Below are positions 9,718 through 18,580 of a stretch of DNA of 64,000 bases, one piece after another (the stretch's first letter is position 1; each line of letters begins with the position of its first letter). The stretch lies in NCBI GenBank assembly GCA_023386315.1, contig JAEWJZ010000016.1:93168-157167 (forward strand), read 5' to 3'. Below the pieces are notes generated by a model, which was not told the origin of the DNA, did no database searches, and was given only the letters and a program-made list of their open reading frames with translations. The stretch comes from Bacillota bacterium (GTDB lineage: Bacteria; Bacillota; Clostridia; Lachnospirales; Lachnospiraceae). The position numbers and the translations under genes were made by a program.

Positions 9718-10704
9718 ATGACTATAAAAATAGGAATCTTAGGCTATGGAAATCTTGGAAAAGGAGTGGAAAGTGCTATCCTTCATAATCCGGATATGGA
9801 GCTTTCTGCAGTGTTTACCAGGAGAGATCCGGAATCAATCAGTCTTCTTACACCGGAGATAAAGACTTATCCGATTGAAGAGGCCATTTCAATGAAAGAC
9901 GCTGTTGACGTGCTGGTTCTCTGCGGAGGAAGTGCACTGGATCTTCCGGAGCAGACACCCCGGTTTGCCAGATATTTTAATGTGGTGGACAGCTTTGACA
10001 CTCATGCAAAGATTCAGGAACATTATGAAAAGGCAGACGCAGAGGCCAGAGAGGGAAATAAAGTAAGTATCATATCTGTGGGCTGGGATCCCGGTATGTT
10101 TTCCTTAAACCGCCTGTATGCAGGTTCCATATTACCAGGTGGCCATCATTATACGTTCTGGGGCAAAGGAGTGAGCCAGGGACATTCAGATGCCATACGA
10201 AAGATTGAAGGTGTAAAAGATGCAAGACAGTATACCATTCCTGTAAAAGAGGCTCTGGAGGTAGTACGAAGTGGGGAAAATCCAACACTTACCACCAGGC
10301 AAAAGCATACCCGGGAGTGCTTTGTGGTATTAAAAGAAGGCGCAGATCAGGAAAAAATAAGGGAAGAGATTGTGACCATGCCCAATTATTTTGCAGATTA
10401 CGATACTGAGGTTCACTTTATCAGTGAAGAAGAGCTGATGCGGGATCACAAGGGTATTCCACATGGCGGATCTGTTATAAGAACCGGAACAACAGGGTGG
10501 AAAGATGAGAACAGACATGTGATTGAATACAGCCTGAAACTGGATTCTAACCCGGAATTTACCGCATCTGTGCTCATTGCCTATGCAAGGGCTGCGTATC
10601 GTTTAAATAATGAGGGGATAAGCGGCTGTAAAACCGTATTTGATATCGCGCCATCCTATTTAAGCATGTTAAACGGCGAAGAACTTCGCAGACAACTGTT
10701 ATAG
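9718..10704 (+). CDS. ddh: meso-Diaminopimelate D-dehydrogenase
   Basis: NADPH-dependent enzyme that makes meso-diaminopimelate from tetrahydrodipicolinate in one step, feeding lysine and peptidoglycan synthesis. The 328-residue protein starts with a Rossmann loop (GILGYGNLGKGVE) and contains VDSFDTHAKI, SVGWDPGMFS and FWGKGVSQGHSDAIR, all characteristic of this family, with the normal length. The ATG at 9718 follows GGAAAGG. A DUF3783 gene follows after 18 nt, and the ABC exporter genes continue in the same direction, so one long transcript is possible. Confidence 0.95.
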   Translation: MTIKIGILGYGNLGKGVESAILHNPDMELSAVFTRRDPESISLLTPEIKTYPIEEAISMKDAVDVLVLCGGSALDLPEQTPRFARYFNVVDSFDTHAKIQEHYEKADAEAREGNKVSIISVGWDPGMFSLNRLYAGSILPGGHHYTFWGKGVSQGHSDAIRKIEGVKDARQYTIPVKEALEVVRSGENPTLTTRQKHTRECFVVLKEGADQEKIREEIVTMPNYFADYDTEVHFISEEELMRDHKGIPHGGSVIRTGTTGWKDENRHVIEYSLKLDSNPEFTASVLIAYARAAYRLNNEGISGCKTVFDIAPSYLSMLNGEELRRQLL

Positions 10705-10722
10705 ACAGCAGGAGGAGAGGAA

Positions 10723-11133
10723 ATGTCAGTAAAGAAGGAAACGGTATTATACTATTGCCCGGAAAAGGACAGTCAGAAAGGGAATGACACCAGGATTAAC
10801 AGGATAAAGGCAGTTCTCGTTCGAATGGGAATCCGTATTAAGAATATTTCTCCGGATCAGACGGACCAGACGATAGGCTATCTGGCAGGACTCGACGGAT
10901 TCGGGGAACAGCCCGCAGAAGAATGTCCGGTTGTCGAGGAAGAGGTTCTGATAATGAAGAATTTCTCCAGCAGGCGGATTGATGAACTTCTGATGAATCT
11001 GAAGCGGTCAGGGGTATCAAAAATAGCCTTAAAGGCTGTGATAACAGATACCAACTCAAAATGGAGTTTCTATGAATTGTATCAGGAACTAAAAAAAGAG
11101 CATGAGACCATGTCTGGCAAAGAAGAGTCATGA
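10723..11133 (+). CDS. DUF3783-type conserved protein
   Basis: Function unknown. The 136-residue soluble protein has two parts. The N-terminal half starts with a VLYYCPEKD strand and looks like a small alpha/beta domain (residues 8-55). The C-terminal half (about residues 75-130) matches the pattern of DUF3783, with FSSRRIDELLMNLKRSG and KAVITDTNSKWSFYEL. No membrane segment or catalytic motif is visible. The ribosome site AGGAGGAG precedes the ATG. It overlaps the following ABC exporter gene by 4 nt (ATGA), which suggests coupling, but a functional link to transport is not established. Confidence 0.72.
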   Translation: MSVKKETVLYYCPEKDSQKGNDTRINRIKAVLVRMGIRIKNISPDQTDQTIGYLAGLDGFGEQPAEECPVVEEEVLIMKNFSSRRIDELLMNLKRSGVSKIALKAVITDTNSKWSFYELYQELKKEHETMSGKEES

Positions 11134-12863
11134 AACGAATTATTACGTACTATTTAAAGCCCTATTATCTACGGATGACAGTGGGCTTTTTCATTAAATT
11201 TTCTGGAACACTGATGGATCTCTTTCTTCCCTGGACACTGGCCCGCATGATTGATGTGGTAATTCCGTCTGGAAAGAAAGAAGAGATTTTTATATGGGGA
11301 ATATTCATGTTTGTATGTTCTGTGCTGGCGGTGACATTAAGTATTATTGCAAACCGCATGGCAGCGAGAGTGGCAAGTGATTCGATATTTACCATCCGTG
11401 AAGATCTGTTCCGGAAAGTGATGGTTCTTTCAAACCGGCAGGCAGATGAAATAACCAGACCCTCCCTGATCTCCAGGCTTACCAGCGATACTTATCATGT
11501 TCATCAGATGATTGGGAGAATTCAGAGGCTTGGGGTTCGGGCGCCCATTTTACTGGTGGGTGGAATTATTATGACGCTTTTACTGGATCCGGTTCTGGCC
11601 TGTATTCTTTTAGCTGTTCTTCCCCTTCTTACAGCCGTGGTTATTACCGTTTCAAAAAAAAGCATACCGATGTTTACTCAGCTGCAGGAAAACGTGGATG
11701 GATTTGTAAGGCTTATTCGGGAAGATATAGCCGGAATTCGTGTGATTAAAGCACTTTCTAAAGAGGACTTTGAACGGAACCGGTTTGATAAAAGCAATCG
11801 GGATGTGGTGGACTGGGAAAAACGTGCAACGGTCACAACAGCTATAACCAACCCCGCCATGAACTTATTTCTTAATATGGGTCTGGTGTGCGTGGTGGTT
11901 GCAGGGGCATACCGGGTTAATGCGGGGTTATCCAAAGTGGGTACCATACTGGCATTCATGACTTACTTTACAATTATTTTAAATGCGCTGATGTCTATTT
12001 CCAGGATGTTCGTTATTGCATCAAAGGCAGCAGCGTCTGCGGATAGGATCGACAGGATCCTGGAAAGTGAGGATGAGACGTCTTTTCAGCTTGCACCTGT
12101 TTTAGAAGAGAAGGAAAAAGAAGACTCATTTCTGGAATTTGACCATATTTCCTTCTCCTATGACGGCACCGGGAATCATTTAAGAGATATCACTTTTAAG
12201 CTGGGAAAAGGAGAAACGCTGGGTATTATAGGAACAACCGGTTCTGGGAAATCTACAGTGGTGAATCTGCTTTTGAGGTATTACGATCCGGATGAGGGCG
12301 TTATTCGCATGAATGGACGGGATATCCGAACTATGAGTCTTAAAGAATTAAGGTCCAGGTTTGGAACGGTTTTTCAAAATGATGTGATATTTGAAGAATC
12401 CATATTTGAAAATATCCGAATGGGAAGAAATATTTCTGAGCAGGAGGCAGCTGCAGCAGCAGGATTTGCAAGGGCACTTGATTTCATCGGTGAGAAAGGA
12501 GGGATTTTAGAATCATTAAATATCCGGGGAGCAAATTTAAGCGGAGGTCAGAAGCAGAGAATCCTGATAGCCAGGGCTCTTGCCGCCCAACCTGAAATTC
12601 TGATACTTGACGATTCTTCCAGTGCTCTGGACTACAAAACGGATTCTCTGTTAAGAAAAGAATTAAGGGAGAATTTTTCCCATACTACCTGCATACTCAT
12701 CGCCCAGAGAGTGAGCTCTGTTATGAACTTAAATCAGATTCTGGTACTGGAAGACGGTGCTGCTATTGGTATGGGAACTCATGAGGAATTGATGAAAACC
12801 TGTGAAGGCTACCGGGAAATTGTTATTTCACAGATGGGAGCGGAAAGGGGAGAAAACGGATGA
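11130..12863 (+). CDS. Heterodimeric ABC exporter, subunit with degenerate catalytic residues
   Basis: Half-transporter of an ABC export heterodimer. The 577-residue protein has six membrane helices (to about residue 300) and an ATPase domain with Walker A GTTGSGKST, Q-loop VFQND and the canonical signature LSGGQKQR. Two key residues differ from the active form: the Walker B sequence ends LDDSSSALD (Asp in place of the catalytic Glu) and the switch histidine is Gln (LIAQRVSS). This is the pattern of the degenerate half of TM287/288 or BmrCD exporters. The start overlaps the DUF3783 gene, and the next subunit overlaps its stop by 4 nt. The substrate cannot be read from sequence. Confidence 0.9.
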   Translation: MKRIITYYLKPYYLRMTVGFFIKFSGTLMDLFLPWTLARMIDVVIPSGKKEEIFIWGIFMFVCSVLAVTLSIIANRMAARVASDSIFTIREDLFRKVMVLSNRQADEITRPSLISRLTSDTYHVHQMIGRIQRLGVRAPILLVGGIIMTLLLDPVLACILLAVLPLLTAVVITVSKKSIPMFTQLQENVDGFVRLIREDIAGIRVIKALSKEDFERNRFDKSNRDVVDWEKRATVTTAITNPAMNLFLNMGLVCVVVAGAYRVNAGLSKVGTILAFMTYFTIILNALMSISRMFVIASKAAASADRIDRILESEDETSFQLAPVLEEKEKEDSFLEFDHISFSYDGTGNHLRDITFKLGKGETLGIIGTTGSGKSTVVNLLLRYYDPDEGVIRMNGRDIRTMSLKELRSRFGTVFQNDVIFEESIFENIRMGRNISEQEAAAAAGFARALDFIGEKGGILESLNIRGANLSGGQKQRILIARALAAQPEILILDDSSSALDYKTDSLLRKELRENFSHTTCILIAQRVSSVMNLNQILVLEDGAAIGMGTHEELMKTCEGYREIVISQMGAERGENG

Positions 12864-14617
12864 AGGGCTTACACAAAAGCACAATAAAACGCCTGATGCC
12901 TTATCTTATGAAGTACCGGTTTCTGCTCCTTCTTGCTTTTGTTATGACAATAGCCGGCAACCTGCTTGCACTGTTGGGACCGCTGCTTTCCGGCTATGCT
13001 GTTGATGCGATAGAACCTGGAAAAGGACTGGTAAATTTCCCACGCGTGTTTCAATATGCAGGCCTAATGGCAGTGTTCTATCTGGCATCCTCCGTCCTGT
13101 CTTATATCCTGTCGGTATTAATGATCACCATCAGCCGTAAGGTAGTATATGAGATGCGCAAGGATGTGTTTGACCGGATGCTCAGCCTGCCTGCCGGATA
13201 TTATGACACCCACCAGACAGGAGATATTATAAGCCGGATATCTTATGATATTGATACGGTGAATGAATCACTTTCCAGTGACTTAATTCAGATTCTTACC
13301 ACTCTGGTGACGGTTGTGGGAGCTCTTTATATGATGGTAATTATCTCCCCCAGACTGGTACTGGTATTCGCAATAACGGTGCCCTTATCAGGTCTGATGA
13401 CCAGATTTATCACAAGCCGCACAAGACCTTTGTTTCGGGCGCGGTCGAAAAGTCTTGGAGCGCTCAATGGCTTCGTGGAAGAGAAGGTGACGGGGCAGAA
13501 AACCATTAAAGCCTATTGTGAGGAAGAAGTGGTAATAAATAAATTCTCCATCCGGAACAGAGAGGCAGTGGAAAGCTACTACAAATCAGAATATTATGGA
13601 AGCATGACAGGACCCATGGTAAATTTTATTAACAATTTATCCCTGACCTTAATCAGCATATTTGGAGCGTTCCTTTATCTGACCGGATCCATGACAGTGG
13701 GACAGATTTCCTCATTTGTTCTTTATTCAAGAAAGTTTTCCGGTCCCATTAATGAAGCGGCAAATATCATGAATGATCTTCAGTCTGCTCTTGCTGCAGC
13801 AGAGAGGGTGTTTAAGCTCATGGATGAAATTCCGGAGCAGGAAGACAGAAGAGATGCGGTAGTGCTTTCTGACTTAAATCACCCAATCAGAGGCTGTGTG
13901 GAGTTCTCTCATGTGAATTTCGGATATGAACCTGGAAAACCCATACTGCAGGATTTATCCTTAAAAGCGGATCCTGGAAGGCTGATTGCAATAGTGGGTC
14001 CCACAGGAGCGGGTAAAACAACAATTATAAATCTTCTGATGCGCTTCTATGATGTGAATGGAGGCAAAATTTTAATTGATGAGCTGGATATAAGAGATGT
14101 GACAAGGGAGAGCCTTCGAAAGGCTTTTTCCATGGTATTACAGGAAACCTGGCTTTTTCAGGGGACAATCTATGAAAATCTGGCTTATGGTAAAGAAGGC
14201 GCAACTTTGGAGGAAGTGATGGAAGCGGCTAAGGCTTCACGGATTCATTCCTTTATCGAACAGCTGCCGAATGGTTATGATACCATTTTAAAAGAAGATG
14301 GAACTAATATTTCTAAGGGACAGAAGCAGCTTTTAACCATTGCAAGAGCCATGCTCCTGGACTCCAAAATACTGATTCTGGACGAAGCAACATCCAATGT
14401 GGACACAAGAACTGAAATCCGCATCCAGCAGGCCATGCGCCGCCTGATGGCTGGAAAAACATGTTTTGTGATAGCACACCGTCTTTCTACCATTCAGAAT
14501 GCGGATTTAATAGCGGTTATACATCAGGGCGAAGTTGCGGAACAGGGAACTCATCAGAGTCTGATGGAAAAACGGGGCAGATATTATGAAATGGTTATGG
14601 CACAATATGATTCATAA
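12860..14617 (+). CDS. Heterodimeric ABC exporter, catalytic subunit
   Basis: Second half of the exporter. The 585-residue protein has six membrane helices and an ATPase domain with Walker A GPTGAGKTT, Q-loop VLQET, the intact Walker B plus Glu (ILDEATSNVD) and switch His (IAHRLST). Its signature reads ISKGQKQ and not LSGGQ, as expected for the arm that completes the degenerate site in the partner. The two chains therefore form one canonical and one non-hydrolysing site. It overlaps the upstream subunit by 4 nt, and a bidirectional terminator follows. Drug or lipid export is the usual family role; the actual cargo is unknown. Confidence 0.9.
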   Translation: MKGLHKSTIKRLMPYLMKYRFLLLLAFVMTIAGNLLALLGPLLSGYAVDAIEPGKGLVNFPRVFQYAGLMAVFYLASSVLSYILSVLMITISRKVVYEMRKDVFDRMLSLPAGYYDTHQTGDIISRISYDIDTVNESLSSDLIQILTTLVTVVGALYMMVIISPRLVLVFAITVPLSGLMTRFITSRTRPLFRARSKSLGALNGFVEEKVTGQKTIKAYCEEEVVINKFSIRNREAVESYYKSEYYGSMTGPMVNFINNLSLTLISIFGAFLYLTGSMTVGQISSFVLYSRKFSGPINEAANIMNDLQSALAAAERVFKLMDEIPEQEDRRDAVVLSDLNHPIRGCVEFSHVNFGYEPGKPILQDLSLKADPGRLIAIVGPTGAGKTTIINLLMRFYDVNGGKILIDELDIRDVTRESLRKAFSMVLQETWLFQGTIYENLAYGKEGATLEEVMEAAKASRIHSFIEQLPNGYDTILKEDGTNISKGQKQLLTIARAMLLDSKILILDEATSNVDTRTEIRIQQAMRRLMAGKTCFVIAHRLSTIQNADLIAVIHQGEVAEQGTHQSLMEKRGRYYEMVMAQYDS

Positions 14618-14652
14618 AAAGGGAGCGGACGACTTAAGGTCCGTTCCCTTTT
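14616..14652. terminator. Bidirectional terminator between ABC exporter and kinase-like gene
   Basis: Arms AAGGGAGCGGAC and GTCCGTTCCCTT flank an eight-base loop. A and T runs lie on both sides, between two convergent genes. Confidence 0.85.
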
Positions 14653-14662
14653 GAACATCTCA

Positions 14663-15412
14663 TTACTGATAATCACAGACTCCAGCCCATTTATTCAGAA
14701 GCTCTGCTTCTTCCGGCCGTTTTTTGGAAAGCTGGGCAGCTGCAACAATGGGAAGCCATGACTGAACATATTTTTTCGCAGTTCCGGTCTTCTTACAGAA
14801 CAGGTTCATATACATATCTGCCTTAGTCTGATCCTGCAGACAGAACAGCAGATAGGTTCTTGCAACATCTGCACTGGCATTGCCCTGAGTGGCATGAACC
14901 CAGTCCAGAACATACATTGTACCATCGCTTTTTACGATAATGTTGGAGGGGTTAAAATCGCCGTGACAGAGTTTTGTGTGCTTTGGCATGCTGTCAAGCT
15001 GAGTGCGCATGTCATATCTTGTTACGTCACCAAGCTCTTCAATATCCTGGATCTGCTTGGATATCTTATCTTTCAGCTTATTTAAATGAGGACAATGCTT
15101 AGACATGACATTGAGGTGAAGATTGACCATCTGTTCCATATATTCTGGCAGTTTTTCAGGATTCTCATCCATAAGCTGCTGGAGGGTTTTTCCTTCAATA
15201 AAATCAAAGGTAATGGACCACTGGTTATCAAAAACACCGACTTCCAGTACTCTGGGAACGTTAATGCCGCCGACTTCTTCTACTCTGGCGCTGATCAGTG
15301 CTTCATTTAAAACTTCAGCCTTAGGAAATTCAGCGTTGAAAACCTTGATTGCCTTTTCACCATCGTGATAGACCTTTTTTGTTGCTGTTGTAGCGATTAA
15401 TTCTGCTGCCAT
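14663..15412 (-). CDS. Aminoglycoside phosphotransferase-fold kinase
   Basis: Small-molecule kinase of the APH/choline-kinase superfamily; the substrate is unknown. The 249-residue protein contains the catalytic loop CHGDFNPSNIIV (HxD....N, around residue 150) and the metal-binding LDWVHATQG about 20 residues later; the N-terminal strand KVYHDGEKAIKVFN carries the likely ATP-binding lysine. I set the start at the ATG at 15412 because GGAGAGG lies 7 bases upstream; the frame is open to 15445 without a ribosome site. It stands alone between a terminator and glgB. Nothing nearby suggests antibiotic resistance, and a metabolic kinase is as likely. Confidence 0.8.
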   Translation of the reverse strand: MAAELIATTATKKVYHDGEKAIKVFNAEFPKAEVLNEALISARVEEVGGINVPRVLEVGVFDNQWSITFDFIEGKTLQQLMDENPEKLPEYMEQMVNLHLNVMSKHCPHLNKLKDKISKQIQDIEELGDVTRYDMRTQLDSMPKHTKLCHGDFNPSNIIVKSDGTMYVLDWVHATQGNASADVARTYLLFCLQDQTKADMYMNLFCKKTGTAKKYVQSWLPIVAAAQLSKKRPEEAELLNKWAGVCDYQ

Positions 15413-15541
15413 ATGAACCTCTCCTTCCGTCTTTGAATCTAGCATATTATGTAATTTCTTACCTATATTTTACTACTAAATAGCGAAAAAGTATAGTGAA
15501 TTATAGAAAAATTTATAAAATATAACCAAATAATTAGCAAA

Positions 15542-17452
15542 TCAAAAACAAAATATGGCGGCTCCATAAGCCGGAAGCGGATACGCAATGGAATTATCCT
15601 GGCCATCCCATGGAGTCTTTTCAGATTTATAAACCAGAGCTGTTTTGTCTTTTTCATACAGTCCGTGAGAGGTATCAAGAACAAGGGTGTATTTTCCCTG
15701 TTTGGGAACGCCCACCCGGTACTCGGGCCGCTTCACAGGAGTAAAGTTCAAAACAAACAGCAGGCTGTTCTGGCTGCTCTTACCATGCCGGATAAAACTG
15801 AAAATACTATGTTCATTGTCATTGGCATTTACCCAGGAGAATCCCTCCCAGACGTAATCATTATCATAAAGTGCAGGGAATTTCCGGTATAGGTGAAGAA
15901 GGTCTCTGACATAATTAAGCAGATTTTCCCCAAGAGGTTCCCTGGCCAGATACCAGTCTAAGGAGTCCTTTTCATCCCACTCATGGAACTGACCGAAATC
16001 CTGTCCCATAAAAAGCAGCTTCTTTCCCGGGTGTCCGAGCATGAAAGTATAACCAAGCTTTAAATTAGAAAACTTATCCTCCAGAAGTCCGGGCATTTTA
16101 TTGATCATGGAGCCTTTTAGATGAACGACTTCATCATGGGACAATACAAGTATATATTTTTCACTGGTAAAATATGTAAGTCCGAAAGTCATTTTATGGT
16201 GATTATATTTTCTGAAATAGGGATCCAGCTTCATGTATTCCAGAAAATCATGCATCCAGCCCATATTCCACTTAAAAGTAAAACCCAGTCCGGAATTCTC
16301 AGGCTGGTCCGTAACCTTTGGCCAGGCAGTGGATTCTTCTGCAATTACAACGGCTCCTTTTCCCCGTTTCTTTATCACACTGTTTAAATGCTTAAAGAAT
16401 TCGATGGCTTCAAGATTTTCGTTTCCACCGCAGCAGTTTTTAACCCACTCGCCCTGGTCTCTTCCGTAGTCCAGATACAGCATGGAAGCGACAGCATCCA
16501 CTCTCAACCCGTCTACATGATACTTTTCCACCCAGTAGAGAGCGTTGGCAATAAGAAAATTATCTACCTCATATTTGCTGTAATCAAAGACCTTTGTCCC
16601 CCAGTCCGGATGCTCCCCTTTGCGAGGATCTGCGTATTCGTAACAGGCTTCCCCATCAAATTCGGAAAGTCCGTGAGCATCTTTTGGAAAATGTGCAGGA
16701 ACCCAGTCCAATATGACTCCAATTCCATTCTGGTGCATGTAATCAACAAAATACATGAACTCGTCCGGAGTCCCATAACGGGAAGTAGGAGCATAATAAC
16801 CAGTTACCTGATATCCCCAGGAACCATCGTATGGATGCTCAGCAATGCCCAGAAGCTCTATGTGGGTATAACCCATATCCTTTATATATTCCGCCAGTTC
16901 ATGAGCGGCTTCTTTGTATGTATAAAAACCTTCTTTATCTTCCCGGTTTTTTCTCTTCCACGATCCTAAGTGGACTTCATAAATGCTGACAGGCCCGGAT
17001 AAAGGATCCTGCTTTTCTCTTTCTTTCAACCATGTCTGGTCTTTCCACTGGTATGCGGATAAATCGTAAGTAACAGATGCAGTCTGAGGGCGGAATTCCG
17101 CATAAAAAGCATAGGGATCCGCTTTAAAGAGAATCTTTCCGCTGCTTGTGGTCACAGAATATTTATACAGCTGACCCGGACCGACCTCCGGTACAAATAC
17201 TTCCCAGATCCCCGAGTCGGCCAGGGAAACCATGGGATTTAAGTCGGGGTTCCAGCCGTTGAAATCACCGACTACGCCAACCTGGCTGGCATGAGGAGCC
17301 CAGACTGCAAAATACATCCCCTGTTTTCCGTTGTATGTTTTCGGATGAGCACCCAGTTTTTCATAAATCTCGTAATGCCGGCCGTTGTTGTACAAATACC
17401 GGTCAAGTTCCGTAATAAAACCTGTTTCCAATTCTTTTGTTAAATCTTCCAT
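15542..17452 (-). CDS. glgB: 1,4-alpha-Glucan branching enzyme
   Basis: Introduces alpha-1,6 branches into glycogen. The 636-residue protein has an N-terminal CBM48 domain (WAPHASQVGVVGDFNGW near residue 50) and a GH13 barrel with the nucleophile in DGLRVDAV, the acid/base in IAEESTAW and the transition-state Asp in LSHDEVVH. The start at the ATG at 17452 has GGAGGGG upstream; an open frame to 17521 lacks one. It completes the glgC-glgD pathway encoded on the other strand. A DUF2508 gene and an ArsR regulator lie upstream in the same direction and could share its transcript. Confidence 0.96.
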   Translation of the reverse strand: MEDLTKELETGFITELDRYLYNNGRHYEIYEKLGAHPKTYNGKQGMYFAVWAPHASQVGVVGDFNGWNPDLNPMVSLADSGIWEVFVPEVGPGQLYKYSVTTSSGKILFKADPYAFYAEFRPQTASVTYDLSAYQWKDQTWLKEREKQDPLSGPVSIYEVHLGSWKRKNREDKEGFYTYKEAAHELAEYIKDMGYTHIELLGIAEHPYDGSWGYQVTGYYAPTSRYGTPDEFMYFVDYMHQNGIGVILDWVPAHFPKDAHGLSEFDGEACYEYADPRKGEHPDWGTKVFDYSKYEVDNFLIANALYWVEKYHVDGLRVDAVASMLYLDYGRDQGEWVKNCCGGNENLEAIEFFKHLNSVIKKRGKGAVVIAEESTAWPKVTDQPENSGLGFTFKWNMGWMHDFLEYMKLDPYFRKYNHHKMTFGLTYFTSEKYILVLSHDEVVHLKGSMINKMPGLLEDKFSNLKLGYTFMLGHPGKKLLFMGQDFGQFHEWDEKDSLDWYLAREPLGENLLNYVRDLLHLYRKFPALYDNDYVWEGFSWVNANDNEHSIFSFIRHGKSSQNSLLFVLNFTPVKRPEYRVGVPKQGKYTLVLDTSHGLYEKDKTALVYKSEKTPWDGQDNSIAYPLPAYGAAIFCF

Positions 17453-17539
17453 TTGCTCACCCCTCCATTTTGGTACACGATTCCACAGGCTGAAACAGCG
17501 TTTATAACAGGTCCGTATCAAAGCGGAATTTGTGGCTGA

Positions 17540-17758
17540 TTATACCTCACGGCTTTTAAAACGGCGCAAAAGAAACTGGTAACGAAGCTGTGCGGCATTA
17601 AGCTCGTAGATATAGCAGTCAATTAATGTCGGGTCAACGACCTGCTCAAAATGATTCCTTGCTGCATCAATGGCGGTTTTGGAACGTTCAATCTCATTGC
17701 GTAAATTCCGTTCCTCTTCCGTAAGGGAAAAGTGTTTTCCTAACAATAAATTTTTCAT
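17540..17758 (-). CDS. DUF2508 (YaaL-like) small protein
   Basis: Function unknown. The 72-residue protein is almost all helical, with the conserved block DPTLIDCYIYELNAAQLRY near the C-terminus typical of DUF2508. The start is placed at the ATG at 17758 because CTGGAGATGATC gives a proper ribosome site; the frame is open to 17833 without one. In Bacillus the homologue YaaL lies beside recR and bofA, whereas here it lies between an ArsR gene and glgB. Confidence 0.78.
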   Translation of the reverse strand: MKNLLLGKHFSLTEEERNLRNEIERSKTAIDAARNHFEQVVDPTLIDCYIYELNAAQLRYQFLLRRFKSREV

Positions 17759-17829
17759 ATGATCATCTCCAGATAACGTATTAACGAGGTTCCTATAAAT
17801 CTCAGTATATCTGGAAATTGGAACTTTAT

Positions 17830-18222
17830 TCATCTATTGCCTGAATCTCCATAAATTATTTGGACTGGATCCATAAAATTCTGGAGATACTGCCCAAGAG
17901 TGCACAGTTTTTTTGTGCTTTCTCCAAAGGTAAGAAAGTAATAATTGGCAGTTCCTTCCTGCCTGACGGATACCAAACCTGCTTCCTTTAGTATCTTTAA
18001 ATGATGAGAAATAGCCGGGCGGGATAAACTTGTTCTGTCCGTAATTTCATTCACATTCATCCCCCGGACTGCGGTCTGATCTCCCATGTAAGTTAAGCCT
18101 TCTGTCTGGAACGAATCAGTCCTGGCAAGAACTTCGATAATTGTAAGCCGGACCTCGTCTCCTAAGGCAATAAAAAGCGGCATGCAGCTTTTAAAGAGCT
18201 CGGAAAAATCCCCATTTGCCAC
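17830..18222 (-). CDS. ArsR-family winged-helix transcriptional regulator
   Basis: DNA-binding repressor. The 130-residue protein has a winged-helix domain: LGDEVRLTIIEVLA opens it and SRPAISHHLKILKEAGLV is the recognition helix region. No Cys metal-site cluster of the ArsR/SmtB type is seen, so the effector is unknown. The start is best placed at the GTG at 18222, nine bases after AAAGGAG; the ATG at 18231 abuts the ribosome site and is too close. It is divergent from the Tad operon, with paired inverted repeats in the shared region, so it may regulate the pilus genes or itself. Confidence 0.82.
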   Translation of the reverse strand: MANGDFSELFKSCMPLFIALGDEVRLTIIEVLARTDSFQTEGLTYMGDQTAVRGMNVNEITDRTSLSRPAISHHLKILKEAGLVSVRQEGTANYYFLTFGESTKKLCTLGQYLQNFMDPVQIIYGDSGNR

Positions 18223-18262
18223 CTGAAACATCTCCTTTGGTTTAAAATAGTGAACTAATATT

Positions 18263-18291
18263 ATATTAACATCCGGACAGGGAAAGGTCAA
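18263..18291 (-). promoter_or_regulatory. Likely promoter of ArsR gene
   Basis: Minus-strand -35 TTGACC and -10 TAATAT with a 17-bp spacer, 41 bases upstream of the GTG start. Confidence 0.5.
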
Positions 18292-18328
18292 CTAAAATTG
18301 TATAAAATTACTTATATATTTTAAAATA

Positions 18329-18367
18329 ACAATAAAAAATTGTAAAATATAACAATAAAAATATTGT
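18329..18367. repeat. Two tandem operator-like inverted repeats in the ArsR/Tad intergenic region
   Basis: Two units, ACAAT-N5-ATTGT at 18329-18343 and ACAATA-N4-TATTGT at 18352-18367, begin 23 bp apart, about two helical turns, on the same face of the DNA. They lie in the 358-bp gap between the divergent ArsR gene and the Tad operon, about 50 bp upstream of the Tad -35. The rest of the gap is A/T-rich with the Tad promoter and no visible gene. Confidence 0.55.
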
Positions 18368-18418
18368 CGGATGGTGTTGCTCCGTTTATTTACTTCTGGA
18401 AAAAATTGTAAAAAACAG

Positions 18419-18447
18419 TTGACTTTTGTTATCATCTTGTGCATAAT
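18419..18447 (+). promoter_or_regulatory. Tad operon promoter
   Basis: -35 TTGACT, 17-bp spacer, -10 CATAAT. It leaves a leader of about 125 nt before the first gene. Confidence 0.75.
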
Positions 18448-18580
18448 AGGGTCAGAATCCCGAATACATTCTGTATACGGACTTTCTCATTTTCAATGAC
18501 ATGGAATTCATTGTTCCATGGTCCAAAGCCGATTTTCCGGCATTATTTCCAGATTTAAAGTTTAGAAAAGAGGAGATGGT

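Noticed and set aside
15413..15541. Regulatory element between glgB and the kinase-like gene
   Set aside because: A/T-rich gap with no clear repeat or full promoter; nothing could be supported.
16388..16969. 193-codon plus-strand frame inside glgB
   Set aside because: Antisense to the conserved catalytic barrel; no ribosome site.
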